A stretch of DNA of 64,000 nt from Stenotrophomonas beteli (GCF_001431665.1 NZ_LLXV01000038.1:25899-89898); one strand, 5' to 3'. Positions 1 to 8,014 are shown, counted from the stretch's first letter. Notes: a model not told the origin generated them from the sequence alone. A program made the numbers and translations.

Positions 1-1
1 G

Positions 2-103
2 CCGGCCGAATTCGCCGATGCCGCGCTGTTCTTTGCCAGCCCGTGGTCGCGCGCGGTGACCGGCCAGAACCTGGTGGTCGACGGCGGGCTGGTGCGGGAC
101 TGA
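2..103 (+). CDS. 3' end of an SDR-family oxidoreductase (partial)
   Basis: The frame is open from the left edge and ends in TGA at 101-103. The 33 visible residues include the segment GQNLVVDGGLVRD, the usual C-terminus of classical short-chain dehydrogenases (substrate-loop end followed by the VDGG motif). The Rossmann fold and catalytic Tyr-Lys lie outside the window, so substrate and cofactor cannot be read. The MerR gene begins 4 nt after the stop, so the two may be co-transcribed. Confidence 0.75.
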   Translation, partial: PAEFADAALFFASPWSRAVTGQNLVVDGGLVRD

Positions 104-107
104 GCCA

Positions 108-500
108 ATGCGCATTTCCGAGGTCAGCCGCCTGACCGGCGCCAGCGCCAAGGCCATCCGCCTGTACGAGGCGCGCGGTTTGTTGCCGCCGGTACCACGC
201 GTGAACCGCTATCGCGACTACAGCGAACAGGACGTGGCCTGGGTGCAGCTGATCCGCCAGGCGTTGGCCCTGGGCATCACGCTGGCCGCGGTCTCGCGCC
301 TGCAGGCACCCGATGGCCGGCTCGACTGGCCGGCAGTGCTGGCCCTGCTGCAGCAGCAGCGAAACCGCATTGCCAGCGAGCGGGCGCGGCTGGAGCAGGT
401 CGACCTCGCCCTGCAGCAGGTCAGCGATGAACTGCAGCAGTGGCTGCACTCCGGCAGCAGCGACTGCGTTCTGGCCCCCAGCGGCTGCACCGGCATTTGA
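108..500 (+). CDS. MerR-family transcriptional regulator
   Basis: A 130-aa protein with the MerR layout: N-terminal winged helix-turn-helix (residues 1-70; MRISEVSRLTGASAKAIRLY, then YEARGLLPP and NRYRDYS), followed by a long helix at about 78-112 that would form the antiparallel dimer coiled coil. The tail carries two cysteines (CVLAPSGC) that might be sensor residues, but the spacing does not match CueR, ZntR or SoxR closely enough to name an effector. It sits 55 nt upstream of a flavodoxin-fold oxidoreductase, so regulation of a redox or electrophile response is a reasonable inference. The inducer is unknown. Confidence 0.85.
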   Translation: MRISEVSRLTGASAKAIRLYEARGLLPPVPRVNRYRDYSEQDVAWVQLIRQALALGITLAAVSRLQAPDGRLDWPAVLALLQQQRNRIASERARLEQVDLALQQVSDELQQWLHSGSSDCVLAPSGCTGI

Positions 501-555
501 CTCTGCCCCAGGGGCAGACCGCACCCTCGCGCACTTTCCATTGCCCGAGATTGCC

Positions 556-1137
556 GTGTCCCGTTCCATCCTGATCCTGCTGGGCCATCCTGACCGTGAG
601 AGCCTGTGCGGCGCCCTCGCCCAGCGCTATGCCACGGCCGCCGCGAACGCCGGCCACCGGGTGCGCCTGATCGCATTGGGCGACCTTGAATTCGACCCGG
701 TGCTGCGCCACGGTTACCGACAGATCCAAGCACTGGAAGCCGACCTGCAGGACGCCGCTGACGCGATCGAAGCCTGCGATCACCTGGTACTGGTCTATCC
801 CACGTGGTGGGGCGCGATGCCGGCCCTGCTGAAGGGCTTCTTCGATCGCGTACTGCTGCCGGGCTTCGCCTTCCGCTACCGGCGCAACTCGGTGTGGTGG
901 GACCGGCTGCTGGCGGGGCGCAGTGCACGGGTAATCACGACCCTGGATACGCCACCCTGGTACTACCGCTGGATCTACCGCGACCCGGGCATCACCCAGA
1001 TCCGCGCCCCCCTCCTGGAGTTCTGCGGCATCCGCCCGGTGCGGGTCAGCCGCGTGGGCGCGGTGCGCAGCAGTACCCCAGCGCAGCGGGAGGGTTGGCT
1101 GAGGTTGGCAGCAGAGCTGGGAGCGCGGGCCGGCTAG
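556..1137 (+). CDS. NAD(P)H:quinone oxidoreductase-like flavodoxin-fold protein
   Basis: The open frame extends further 5', but the upstream part overlaps the MerR gene and has the composition of a shadow frame. The recognisable fold begins VSRSILILLGHPDRES, so a GTG at 556 is chosen (a TTG at 541 is possible). The 193-aa product has the flavodoxin-like NAD(P)H dehydrogenase pattern: a first beta strand with the GHPDRES phosphate loop, then YPTWWGAMPALLKGFFDRV near residues 80-98, the flavin-contacting segment of this family (YwrO/KefF/MdaB type). Probably a cytoplasmic FMN/FAD two-electron quinone reductase; substrate unknown. The preceding MerR gene is a likely regulator. Confidence 0.75.
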   Translation: MSRSILILLGHPDRESLCGALAQRYATAAANAGHRVRLIALGDLEFDPVLRHGYRQIQALEADLQDAADAIEACDHLVLVYPTWWGAMPALLKGFFDRVLLPGFAFRYRRNSVWWDRLLAGRSARVITTLDTPPWYYRWIYRDPGITQIRAPLLEFCGIRPVRVSRVGAVRSSTPAQREGWLRLAAELGARAG

Positions 1138-1156
1138 ATCCCGCCACGGGCAAGGC

Positions 1157-1181
1157 GTGCGAACCAGGGTTCGCACCCACC
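1157..1181 (+). repeat. short palindromic repeat
   Basis: GTGCGAACC and GGTTCGCAC form a hairpin followed by CCACC. The same hairpin-plus-CCACC design recurs at 27028-27052 with a different stem sequence, so this is one unit of a dispersed intergenic repeat type. It lies just after the oxidoreductase stop. Confidence 0.5.
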
Positions 1182-1275
1182 TGAGTGCGCTCGTTGCGCG
1201 TGTCGCATTTGCCAATTGACCTGGAATCACGGCGCATCAAGGCTGTGGGCCCTTCTTCCGGCCCAGGCAGAACGC

Positions 1276-1737
1276 ATGAAATCCGCGACAGTCTTCAGCA
1301 GATGTGCAAGGAAGACAGGCTTTGCCGGAACAACGACCACACGCTATCGGTTGCTGGACCGCGCTTCGCTTGTCATAAATCACCAGGCCGCCAGTCACGG
1401 CAGGGGCTTCTATGTGAATGCCGGGCTCTACTTTGCAGAGCTGCTTGAGCACCCGCTTGAACCGTGCGACCTCGAGAAGGCCTTCAGGTACCGCACCAGC
1501 ATTCCCACCCCCCATGTGGACTGGCGGATCGAAGAGACGCCAGGGCTGCGCCGGGTCTTCACCCAGCAGGACCTTCATGACCTGCTCGAAGCTGGCGATC
1601 GCAACGCAATGAAGCGCCTGCTGCTCAATGCCCTTGCCGACGTGGCGGGCTTCGCGGCAATCCATGGAAACCGCGCCTCGGTACGGCGGATGCAGCAGGA
1701 GGGACGCTTTCGCGCGATCATCCGCAAAGAGGTCTGA
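1276..1737 (+). CDS. DUF4304-like hypothetical protein
   Basis: A 153-aa protein from the ATG at 1276 (MKSATVFSRCARKTGF). The frame is open further upstream, but that part has no family similarity. The order of features, a short N-terminal helix, then RYRLLDRASLVINHQ and GRGFYVNAGLYFAELL, resembles DUF4304 proteins, in which a K-x-G-F segment is followed by two beta strands ending in FY(V/I)N(V/A)GLYF. No catalytic motif, signal peptide or membrane segment is visible. The function of the family is unknown. Flanked by palindromic repeats on both sides, and not obviously in an operon. Confidence 0.6.
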   Translation: MKSATVFSRCARKTGFAGTTTTRYRLLDRASLVINHQAASHGRGFYVNAGLYFAELLEHPLEPCDLEKAFRYRTSIPTPHVDWRIEETPGLRRVFTQQDLHDLLEAGDRNAMKRLLLNALADVAGFAAIHGNRASVRRMQQEGRFRAIIRKEV

Positions 1738-1757
1738 ACCCGGCCGGCGCTCGTTAC

Positions 1758-1776
1758 ATCCACGCCGTGCGTGGAT
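1758..1776. repeat. palindrome ATCCACGCCGTGCGTGGAT
   Basis: A 19-nt near-perfect palindrome between the DUF4304-like gene and feoI. A near-identical one, ATCCACGCCATACGTGGAT, is at 37391-37409. They belong to a dispersed intergenic palindrome class of this genome, probably SMAG-like, and could form an RNA hairpin at the shared 3' ends of the two convergent genes. Confidence 0.55.
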
Positions 1777-1832
1777 GAACCCCGCACGCGTGCAGACCAA
1801 GGTTCGCCCCCACCAGGGCAGGAAAATCAGCG

Positions 1833-2087
1833 TCAGTGCTGCTTCGGCGGAGACGGCCCGCAGCTGTCGCAACCGCCACAGGCGCCACCACCTCCACTGG
1901 CCGGCGGCGCGACCTTGCGCCCCAGCGCCTGCAGCCAGGCCGCGCGCCCCGGCTTCAGCAGGGCCAGCGCCAGCGTCCCGCGCAGCTTGCGCACGGTGCC
2001 GGGGAACTGCTTCTTCATTACCACCCAGGCACTGACCAGCACGGCCACCGCGATGATCAGGTACTGGATCAGCAGGCCGGTATCCAT
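1833..2087 (-). CDS. feoI: FeoI: small membrane protein of the feoABI operon
   Basis: An 84-aa protein. Its ATG overlaps the feoB stop by one base (TGATG), which implies translational coupling. One hydrophobic segment spans residues 5-23 (LLIQYLIIAVAVLVSAWVV), followed by a basic stretch and a C-terminal tail rich in Gly and Cys (GGGGACGGCDSCGPSPPK). S. maltophilia has been described with a three-gene feoABI locus, where the third product is a small inner-membrane protein; position, size and topology fit. The three tail cysteines recall the Cys-rich tails of some FeoB and FeoC proteins and could bind iron or a cluster, which is inference. Confidence 0.7.
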   Translation of the reverse strand: MDTGLLIQYLIIAVAVLVSAWVVMKKQFPGTVRKLRGTLALALLKPGRAAWLQALGRKVAPPASGGGGACGGCDSCGPSPPKQH

Positions 2088-3952
2088 CAGCCTCCTCCCA
2101 GCGCCCTGGTCACCTGGTAGGTGATGAGCGCCGCCACGTAGGCCGCCGCGAACAGGTAGAACGCCGCGAAGCCCATCTGCTTCCACGAATTGGTTTCGCG
2201 CTTGATGGTGGCCAGCGTCGAAATGCACATCGGCGCGTAGATGTACCAGACCAGCAGCGACAGCGCGGTGGCCAGCGACCAGCCGTCGCTGATCAACGGC
2301 GTCAGTGCCTGGCTGGCCGCATCATCATCGGCCGCCGACAGCGCATACACGGTGGCCAGCGAAGACACCGCCACTTCCCGCGCAGCCAGGCCCGGGATCA
2401 GCGCGATGCAGATCTGCCAGTTGAAGCCCAGTGGCGCGAAGAACACCGCCATCGCATGCCCGATCTGGCCCGCGTAGCTGTAGTCGATGGCCGGCATGGT
2501 GGCGCCAGCCGGTGCCGCCGGGAACGACAGCAGCACCCACAACAGAATGGTCAGCGCCAGGATGATGCCGCCCACGCGCTTGAGGAAGATCATGCCGCGC
2601 TCGTACAGGCCCACCGCCAGGTCACGCACGTGCGGCAGGCGGTACGACGGCAGTTCCAGCATCAGCGGGTGCTCACTCTTGTCGCGGCGCCATTTCTTCA
2701 TGATCCACGACATTGCCAGGGCGCTGAGGATGCCGGCGGCGTACAGGCCGAACAGCACCAGGCCCTGCTGGTTGAACACGCCCCACACCGTCTTCTGCGG
2801 GATGAACGCACCGATCAGCAGCGCGTACACCGGCAGGCGTGCGGAACAGGTCATCAGCGGCGCCACCAGGATCGTGGCCAGGCGGTCACGCGGGTCCTGG
2901 ATGCTGCGGGTGGACATGATGCCCGGCACTGCACAGGCGAAGCTGGACAACAGCGGAATGAACGAGCGGCCGGACAGGCCGGCGGCGGCCATCATGCGGT
3001 CGAGCAGGAACGCCGCACGCGGCAGGTAGCCGGATTCCTCCAGCACCAGGATGAAGAAGAACAGGATCAGGATCTGCGGCAGGAACACCACCACGCCACC
3101 GACACCGGCAATGATGCCGTCGGTCAGCAGGCTGGCCAGCGGCCCTTCCGGCAGCACGCTGCCGACGAACTGGCCGAGCCAGGCAAAGCCGGCCTCGATG
3201 CCGTCCATCAGCGGCGTCGCCCAGGCATACACCGCCTGGAAGATCAGGAACATCACCACCGCCAGGCTGATCAGCCCGAACACCGGGTGCAGCAGCCAGC
3301 GGTCCAGGGCGTCGTCGATCTTCGCGGTCCGCGCCGGCATGCGCACGGCCACCGACAGGATCTGGCGCACCTTGGCGTGGTAGTCGATGCCCCCTTCCGG
3401 GCCCGGCACGGGGGCATCCAGGTGCGGCACCATCGCGTCGAGGCGCTCGACCAGGGCCCTGGCGCCCTGCTTGCGCACCGCCACGGTCTCCACCACCGGC
3501 ACGCCCAGCTCGCGTTCCAGCGCGGCCACATCCACCTGGATGCCGCGGCGCTGGGCCGCATCAACCATGTTCAGCGCCACCACCATCGGCTTGCCCAGCT
3601 CGCGCAGTTCCAGCGCGAAGCGCAGGTGCAGGCGCAGGTTGGTGGCGTCGATCACGCACAGCAGCACGTCCGGCGCCGCTTCGCCCGGGTAGAAGCCCCG
3701 GCACAGGTCACGGGTGATCGCCTCGTCCAGGCTGGCCGGATGCAGGCTGTAGGCGCCCGGCAGGTCGAGCACCGCGAATTCACGGCCGGACGGCGCACGC
3801 AGGCGGCCTTCCTTGCGCTCGACGGTGACGCCGGTGTAGTTGGCGACCTTCTGGCGGCTGCCGGTCAGCTGGTTGAACAGCGCGGTCTTGCCACTGTTCG
3901 GGTTACCGACCAGCGCAACGCGCAGGGGGGCGGTGGTGGCAGTGGCACTCAT
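2087..3952 (-). CDS. feoB: FeoB ferrous iron permease
   Basis: A 621-aa inner-membrane Fe(II) transporter. The N-terminal G domain shows G1 GNPNSGKT (16-23), the switch region around T40-T43, G3 DLPG (63-66) and G4 NMVD (about 128-131). Gate/core membrane helices fill residues 230-620, with the conserved FeoB segments VVVFLPQILILFFFILVLEE, MTCSARLPVY and GLAAREVAVSSLA. It is shorter than E. coli FeoB (about 770 aa) because the spacer and C-terminal parts are reduced, a form common in Xanthomonadaceae. Its start overlaps the feoA stop by 4 nt (ATGA), and feoI follows in overlap. Confidence 0.95.
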   Translation of the reverse strand: MSATATTAPLRVALVGNPNSGKTALFNQLTGSRQKVANYTGVTVERKEGRLRAPSGREFAVLDLPGAYSLHPASLDEAITRDLCRGFYPGEAAPDVLLCVIDATNLRLHLRFALELRELGKPMVVALNMVDAAQRRGIQVDVAALERELGVPVVETVAVRKQGARALVERLDAMVPHLDAPVPGPEGGIDYHAKVRQILSVAVRMPARTAKIDDALDRWLLHPVFGLISLAVVMFLIFQAVYAWATPLMDGIEAGFAWLGQFVGSVLPEGPLASLLTDGIIAGVGGVVVFLPQILILFFFILVLEESGYLPRAAFLLDRMMAAAGLSGRSFIPLLSSFACAVPGIMSTRSIQDPRDRLATILVAPLMTCSARLPVYALLIGAFIPQKTVWGVFNQQGLVLFGLYAAGILSALAMSWIMKKWRRDKSEHPLMLELPSYRLPHVRDLAVGLYERGMIFLKRVGGIILALTILLWVLLSFPAAPAGATMPAIDYSYAGQIGHAMAVFFAPLGFNWQICIALIPGLAAREVAVSSLATVYALSAADDDAASQALTPLISDGWSLATALSLLVWYIYAPMCISTLATIKRETNSWKQMGFAAFYLFAAAYVAALITYQVTRALGGG

Positions 3953-4203
3953 GCACGTCGTTCCTGGCTGGCGGCGTCGACCACGACGCGCTTGGCTTCA
4001 CTGATCCGCAGCGCGAACCGGGTGAACCCGACCTGCACCAGCAGCGGCTCGCCCCCCACCGGACCCTTGGCCACCAGGCGTACTTCCTCGCCATTCACGA
4101 AACCCAGCTCGCGCAGGCGACGGGCGATGGCATCGTTGGCATGCAGGTCCTGCACGGACTCGACCACGGCCGAGGTATGCAGCGGCAGTTCGGACAGCGT
4201 CAT
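3949..4203 (-). CDS. feoA: FeoA ferrous iron transport accessory protein
   Basis: An 84-aa cytoplasmic SH3-like beta-barrel protein: MTLSELPLHTSAVV, then RRLRELGFVNGEEVRLVAKG and the C-terminal FALRISEAKRVVVD, the usual FeoA hallmarks. It is needed for FeoB-driven Fe(II) uptake. First gene of feoABI, overlapping feoB by 4 nt. The upstream gap holds an imperfect Fur-box-like palindrome, in keeping with iron repression. Confidence 0.93.
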   Translation of the reverse strand: MTLSELPLHTSAVVESVQDLHANDAIARRLRELGFVNGEEVRLVAKGPVGGEPLLVQVGFTRFALRISEAKRVVVDAASQERRA

Positions 4204-4220
4204 CTAGCGTGTTCTCTGCT

Positions 4221-4249
4221 GGATGTAAATGGTTCTCGATTCTAACATT
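4221..4249 (-). promoter_or_regulatory. candidate feoA promoter / Fur-box-like site
   Basis: Read on the minus strand, this AT-richer island in the 119-nt gap between feoA and the divergent enoyl-CoA hydratase contains TTAGAATCGAGAACCATTTA. It has a TAGAAT -10-like hexamer and partial agreement with the Fur consensus (GAGAAC and CATTTAC arms). The match is imperfect. It is proposed because feo operons are normally Fur controlled and no other candidate lies in the gap. Confidence 0.3.
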
Positions 4250-4322
4250 CCCGCGTCGCGTCATGGCCCATGACCAATGGCCCGCTATGATCCATACAGG
4301 TATGGAGTGACCCTGGAATCCC

Positions 4323-5111
4323 ATGAACGATGCTTTGCAGATCGAGCGCCGTGGCGCCGTCCTCACCCTCTGGCTGAACCGGCCGGAGCTGCACAACGCC
4401 TTCGACGCCGGCCTGATCGCCCGGCTGACGGCCGCGCTGGAGGCCGCCGGGCGCGATGAAGCAGTGCGCGCGGTGGTGGTGGCCGGCCACGGCGCCTCCT
4501 TCTCGGCCGGCGCCGACATGCAGTGGATGCGCGGCATGGCCGCCGCCAGCGAGGCCGACAACCGCGAGGACTCGCTGGCCCTGGCGCGGCTGATGCGCAC
4601 CCTGGACGAGCTGCCCAAGCCGACCCTGGCCCGGGTCCATGGCGCGGCCTTCGGTGGCGGCGTCGGCCTGGTCGCCTGCTGCGACATCGCCATCGCCAGC
4701 AGCTCGGCGCGCTTCGGCCTGACCGAAAGCCGCCTGGGCCTGCTGCCCGCGGTGATCTCGCCCTATGTGATCGAGGCCATCGGCCCGCGCCAGGCCCGTC
4801 GCTGGTTCGCCACCGGCGAGCACTTCGATGCCGATACCGCGCTGCGCATCGGCCTGGTCCATCAACTGGTCGAGCCCGAGCGTCTGGACGAAGCGCTGGA
4901 GCGCCAACTGGCCCTGCTCGACAAGGCCGGCCCGATCGCCTCGTCCACCGCCAAACAACTGGTGCGACAGGTCCGGGACAGCCATGACCGCGACGCCCTG
5001 GATCGCGATAATGCGGCCCTGATCGCGCGCCTGCGGGTCTCCGCCGAGGGCCAGGAAGGCCTGGGCGCCTTCCTCGACAAGCGCGCGCCCCACTGGGTCA
5101 CGGAAGCCTGA
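4323..5111 (+). CDS. enoyl-CoA hydratase/isomerase (probable methylglutaconyl-CoA hydratase, LiuC-like)
   Basis: A 262-aa crotonase-fold enzyme. The oxyanion-hole segments are visible: SFSAGADMQWMRG near residues 58-70, and HGAAFGGGVGLVACCDIAIA near 105-124, followed by the glutamate-bearing FGLTESRLGLLPA. It precedes HMG-CoA lyase in the same apparent operon. In leucine degradation a methylglutaconyl-CoA hydratase makes HMG-CoA for that lyase, so LiuC is the preferred role; a general enoyl-CoA hydratase cannot be excluded. It starts 119 nt from the divergent feoA. Confidence 0.82.
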   Translation: MNDALQIERRGAVLTLWLNRPELHNAFDAGLIARLTAALEAAGRDEAVRAVVVAGHGASFSAGADMQWMRGMAAASEADNREDSLALARLMRTLDELPKPTLARVHGAAFGGGVGLVACCDIAIASSSARFGLTESRLGLLPAVISPYVIEAIGPRQARRWFATGEHFDADTALRIGLVHQLVEPERLDEALERQLALLDKAGPIASSTAKQLVRQVRDSHDRDALDRDNAALIARLRVSAEGQEGLGAFLDKRAPHWVTEA

Positions 5112-5113
5112 AC

Positions 5114-5515
5114 ATGCTCGATCATCTTGGTTTGACCAGCGCCGACCTGGCGCGCAGCAAGACCTTCTTCCTGCAGGCGCTGGCGCCGCTGCAGATCAGC
5201 GTGGTGATGGAAGTGAGCGCCGAACAGACCGGCGACCACGACCACGTCGGCTTCGGCAGCGACGGCAAGCCGTTCTTCTGGCTCGGCAATGGCGGCAGCG
5301 CCAGCCACGGCGTGCACGTGGCCTTCGCCTGCGCCAGCCGCGCGCAGGTGGACGCCTTCCATGCCGCCGCGCTCGCCGCCGGTGGCCGCGACAACGGCGC
5401 CCCGGGCCTGCGCCCGTGGTACCACCCGGAGTACTACGCCGCCTTCGTGCTCGACCCGGACGGCAACAACATCGAAGCGGTCTGCCACCGCCCCGCCGGC
5501 GGAGCAGCCGCATGA
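5114..5515 (+). CDS. VOC-family (glyoxalase/dioxygenase superfamily) protein
   Basis: A 133-aa single vicinal-oxygen-chelate module: MLDHLGLTSADLARSKTFF with the first metal-ligand His, HGVHVAFA in the middle (second His), and FVLDPDGNNIEAVCH at the end with the conserved DPDGN-x-(I/V)E glutamate. It begins 2 nt after the hydratase stop and overlaps the HMG-CoA lyase start by 4 nt (ATGA), so it is embedded in the acyl-CoA operon. The substrate is unknown. An epimerase, lyase or detoxification role on a CoA intermediate is inference from context. Confidence 0.78.
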   Translation: MLDHLGLTSADLARSKTFFLQALAPLQISVVMEVSAEQTGDHDHVGFGSDGKPFFWLGNGGSASHGVHVAFACASRAQVDAFHAAALAAGGRDNGAPGLRPWYHPEYYAAFVLDPDGNNIEAVCHRPAGGAAA

Positions 5516-6408
5516 GCGATTACGTGCGCATCGTCGAGGTCGGCCCGCGTGACGGCCTGCAGAACGAAAAGCAGTCGGTGGCCACCGCCGACAAGATCGA
5601 GCTGATCAACCGCCTGTCGGCCACCGGCCTGCGCAGCATCGAAGCGACCAGCTTCGTCAGCCCGAAGTGGATACCGCAGCTGGCCGATGCCGCCGAGGTC
5701 TACGCCGGCATCCAGCGCCGCCCGGGCATCCACTACCCGGTACTGGTGCCGAACGAACAGGGTTACGACCGCGCCCGCGCGGTGGGCGTGGAGGAAGTGG
5801 CGGTGTTCACCGCTGCCTCCGAGGCCTTCAACCGCACCAATACCAACGCCGGCATCGACGAGTCGCTGGCCCGCTTCGAGCCGATCCTGCGTCGCGCCGC
5901 CGCTGATGGCGTGCGCGTGCGCGGCTACGTCTCCACCGTGCTTGGCTGCCCCTACCAGGGCGAGGTGCCGCTGGCCGACGTGGTACGCGTGGCGCGCGCC
6001 CTGCACCAGATGGGCTGTTACGAAATCTCGCTGGGCGACACCATCGGCGTCGGCACCCCACGCAAGGCACGCGCGATGCTGCAGGCGGTGGCCGCCGAAA
6101 TCCCGATGGCCGCGCTGGCCGTGCATTTCCACGACACCTACGGCCAGGCCATCGCCAACATCGCCACCTGCCTGGAAGAAGGCGTGCGCGTGGTCGACAG
6201 TGCAGTCTCGGGCGCCGGTGGCTGCCCGTATGCGAAGGGTGCCAGCGGCAACGTCGCCAGCGAGGACGTGGTCTATCTGCTGCAGGGCCTGGGCCTGGAC
6301 AGCGGCGTGGACCTGCCGGCACTGGCCGAGACCGGCCGCTGGCTGGCCGGCCTGCTCGGCCGTGCCACCGCCAGCCGCACCGGACAGGCGCTCGCAGCGG
6401 CCGGCTGA
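5512..6408 (+). CDS. hydroxymethylglutaryl-CoA lyase
   Basis: A 298-aa TIM-barrel enzyme splitting HMG-CoA into acetyl-CoA and acetoacetate, the last step of leucine degradation (LiuE/MvaB type). Family marks: VEVGPRDGLQNE at the start (catalytic Arg-Asp of the barrel), SFVSPKWIPQLADA, EISLGDTIGVGTP, HFHDTYGQAIAN (metal ligands in HFHD) and the signature loop VSGAGGCPYAKGASGNVA with its active-site Cys. The ATG at 5512 overlaps the VOC stop and is chosen over longer upstream reading because homology begins there. Confidence 0.93.
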   Translation: MSDYVRIVEVGPRDGLQNEKQSVATADKIELINRLSATGLRSIEATSFVSPKWIPQLADAAEVYAGIQRRPGIHYPVLVPNEQGYDRARAVGVEEVAVFTAASEAFNRTNTNAGIDESLARFEPILRRAAADGVRVRGYVSTVLGCPYQGEVPLADVVRVARALHQMGCYEISLGDTIGVGTPRKARAMLQAVAAEIPMAALAVHFHDTYGQAIANIATCLEEGVRVVDSAVSGAGGCPYAKGASGNVASEDVVYLLQGLGLDSGVDLPALAETGRWLAGLLGRATASRTGQALAAAG

Positions 6409-6509
6409 GCACCACGCTGCGCCGCTCCTGCCGGGGCGGCGCAGTGCACAACAGCGACGGTCGCCGCTTCCGTTAGAATCGGCGGTTCTCGAACCTGCAG
6501 GACCGTTCA

Positions 6510-7280
6510 ATGCAGCTGTCTTCCGTACGTGCCGTGATCACTGGCGGCGTCTCCGGCCTCGGCCTGGCCGTGGCCCAGCACCTCGTCGCCCAGGGCGGCA
6601 AGGTGGCCCTGTTCGACCTCAACGATGACAAGGGCGCTGCCGCCGTCGCCGGACTGGGTGCCGACAAGGCCCGCTATTTCAACGTCAACGTCAGCGATGA
6701 AGCGGCGGTTGCAACGGCCATCGACCTGGCCCACGAATTCCTCGGCGGCCTGAACGTGGCGATGAACTGTGCCGGCATCCTCGGCGCCGGTCGCGTGCTG
6801 GGCAAGGAAGGCCCAATGCCGCTGGCCGGCTTCCAGGGCACGGTGATGGTCAATCTGGTCGGCAGCTTCAATGTCGCCAAGGCCGCCGCCAACCGCATGC
6901 AGCACAACGAGGCCGGCATCGATGGCGAGCGCGGGGTGATCATCAACACCGCCAGCATCGCCGCCTATGAAGGCCAGATCGGCCAGGCCGCCTATGCCGC
7001 CAGCAAGGGCGGCGTGGTGTCGATGACGCTGCCGATGGCACGCGAACTGTCGCGCTTCGGCATCCGCGTCAACACCATCGCCCCAGGCGTGTTCTGGACA
7101 CCGATGGTCGACGGCATGCCTGAGGCCGTGCAGCAGTCGCTGGCCGCCTCGATTCCGTTCCCGTCGCGCCTGGGCAAGCCGGAAGACTTCGCCAGCCTGG
7201 TCGGCTTCATTCTCGGCAACACCTACCTCAACGGCGAGACCATCCGCCTGGACGGCGCTACCCGCCTCGCTCCGAAGTGA
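6510..7280 (+). CDS. SDR: type-2 3-hydroxyacyl-CoA dehydrogenase (HSD17B10-like)
   Basis: A 256-aa classical short-chain dehydrogenase. The NAD-binding TGGVSGLG lies near residues 10-17, NCAGI near 85 and the catalytic YAASKGG near 162-168; the C-terminal GETIRLDGATRLAPK is typical of the mitochondrial type-2 3-hydroxyacyl-CoA/2-methyl-3-hydroxybutyryl-CoA dehydrogenase family. It likely acts in isoleucine or fatty acid beta-oxidation, consistent with the leucine-degradation genes 100 nt upstream. The gap from HMG-CoA lyase (6409-6509) is long enough for its own promoter. Confidence 0.82.
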   Translation: MQLSSVRAVITGGVSGLGLAVAQHLVAQGGKVALFDLNDDKGAAAVAGLGADKARYFNVNVSDEAAVATAIDLAHEFLGGLNVAMNCAGILGAGRVLGKEGPMPLAGFQGTVMVNLVGSFNVAKAAANRMQHNEAGIDGERGVIINTASIAAYEGQIGQAAYAASKGGVVSMTLPMARELSRFGIRVNTIAPGVFWTPMVDGMPEAVQQSLAASIPFPSRLGKPEDFASLVGFILGNTYLNGETIRLDGATRLAPK

Positions 7281-7288
7281 TTCCCCCC

Positions 7289-7307
7289 GGGCGCCGGGAC
7301 GGCGCCC
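7289..7307 (+). terminator. GC hairpin after the SDR gene
   Basis: GGGCGCC and GGCGCCC pair around a 5-nt loop, 9 nt after the SDR stop. There is no U-run, so it is at best a weak or Rho-assisted terminator or an RNA-stabilising hairpin ahead of efpL. Confidence 0.3.
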
Positions 7308-7329
7308 TCCCCCAACGACCTAGATCACC

Positions 7330-7896
7330 ATGAAAGCCAACGACATCAAGAAGGGCAACGTCGTCGAGTACAACAACGGCGTGTACCAGATCCGCGACAT
7401 CGAGCGCAGCTCGCCGCAGGGTCGCGGCGGCAACGTCCGCTTCCGCTTCATCATGTACAGCGTGCCGGGCGGCAACAAGCTCGATGCCAGCTTCGATGCC
7501 GACGACAACCTGGTCGAGGTCGAACTGCTGCGCCGCCAGTCCACCTATTCGTACAAGGATGGCGACGCCTTCGTGTTCCTCGATGACGAGGACTACACCC
7601 CGTACACCCTGGATGCGGACGTGATCGGCGACGACGCCGGCTACATCACCGACGGCCTGACCGGTATCTACGTGCAGGTGATCGACGAGCAGCCGGTGGC
7701 GATCCAGCTGCCGGCCTCGGTGGTGCTGGAAGTGATCGAGACCCCGCCGGAACTGAAGGGCGGCACTGCCACCAAGCGCCCGAAGCCGGCCAAGCTCAAC
7801 ACCGGCATCGAGATCATGGTGCCGGAGTACATTGTCAACGGCGAACGCGTGCTGGTGAACACCGCCACCGGCGAATTCGCCGGCCGTGCCGACTAA
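7330..7896 (+). CDS. efpL: EfpL/YeiP: elongation factor P-like protein
   Basis: A 188-aa protein with the three-barrel EF-P layout: KOW-like N-domain (1-65), OB domain II (66-126) and OB domain III (127-188). The tip loop between beta3 and beta4 reads [12 protein letters not shown]. It carries Arg where canonical EF-P has the modified Lys or Arg and is longer than in EF-P, which is characteristic of the EfpL (YeiP) branch. EfpL binds near the ribosomal E site and relieves stalling at polyproline and related motifs. It appears monocistronic. Confidence 0.88.
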   Translation: MKANDIKKGNVVEYNNGVYQIRDIERSSPQGRGGNVRFRFIMYSVPGGNKLDASFDADDNLVEVELLRRQSTYSYKDGDAFVFLDDEDYTPYTLDADVIGDDAGYITDGLTGIYVQVIDEQPVAIQLPASVVLEVIETPPELKGGTATKRPKPAKLNTGIEIMVPEYIVNGERVLVNTATGEFAGRAD

Positions 7897-7979
7897 ACGC
7901 CCTGCGCTGAACGGCCGCCTGTCCCTGCTTGCAGCGTGCTCGCCGCAGGCAGCGGCAGCGCATCGGATGTAGCGGTCGT

Positions 7980-8007
7980 GTAGAGCCGAGCGTGGGCTCG
8001 GCTCTAC
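7980..8007. repeat. SMAG-type palindrome
   Basis: GTAGAGCCGAGC and GCTCGGCTCTAC are perfect 12-nt arms separated by GTGG. GTAG at the stem edge is the signature of the SMAG repeats known from S. maltophilia. It lies in the convergent gap between efpL and the lipoprotein gene, where it could form a hairpin at both transcripts' 3' ends. Confidence 0.85.
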
Positions 8008-8014
8008 AGAGGGC

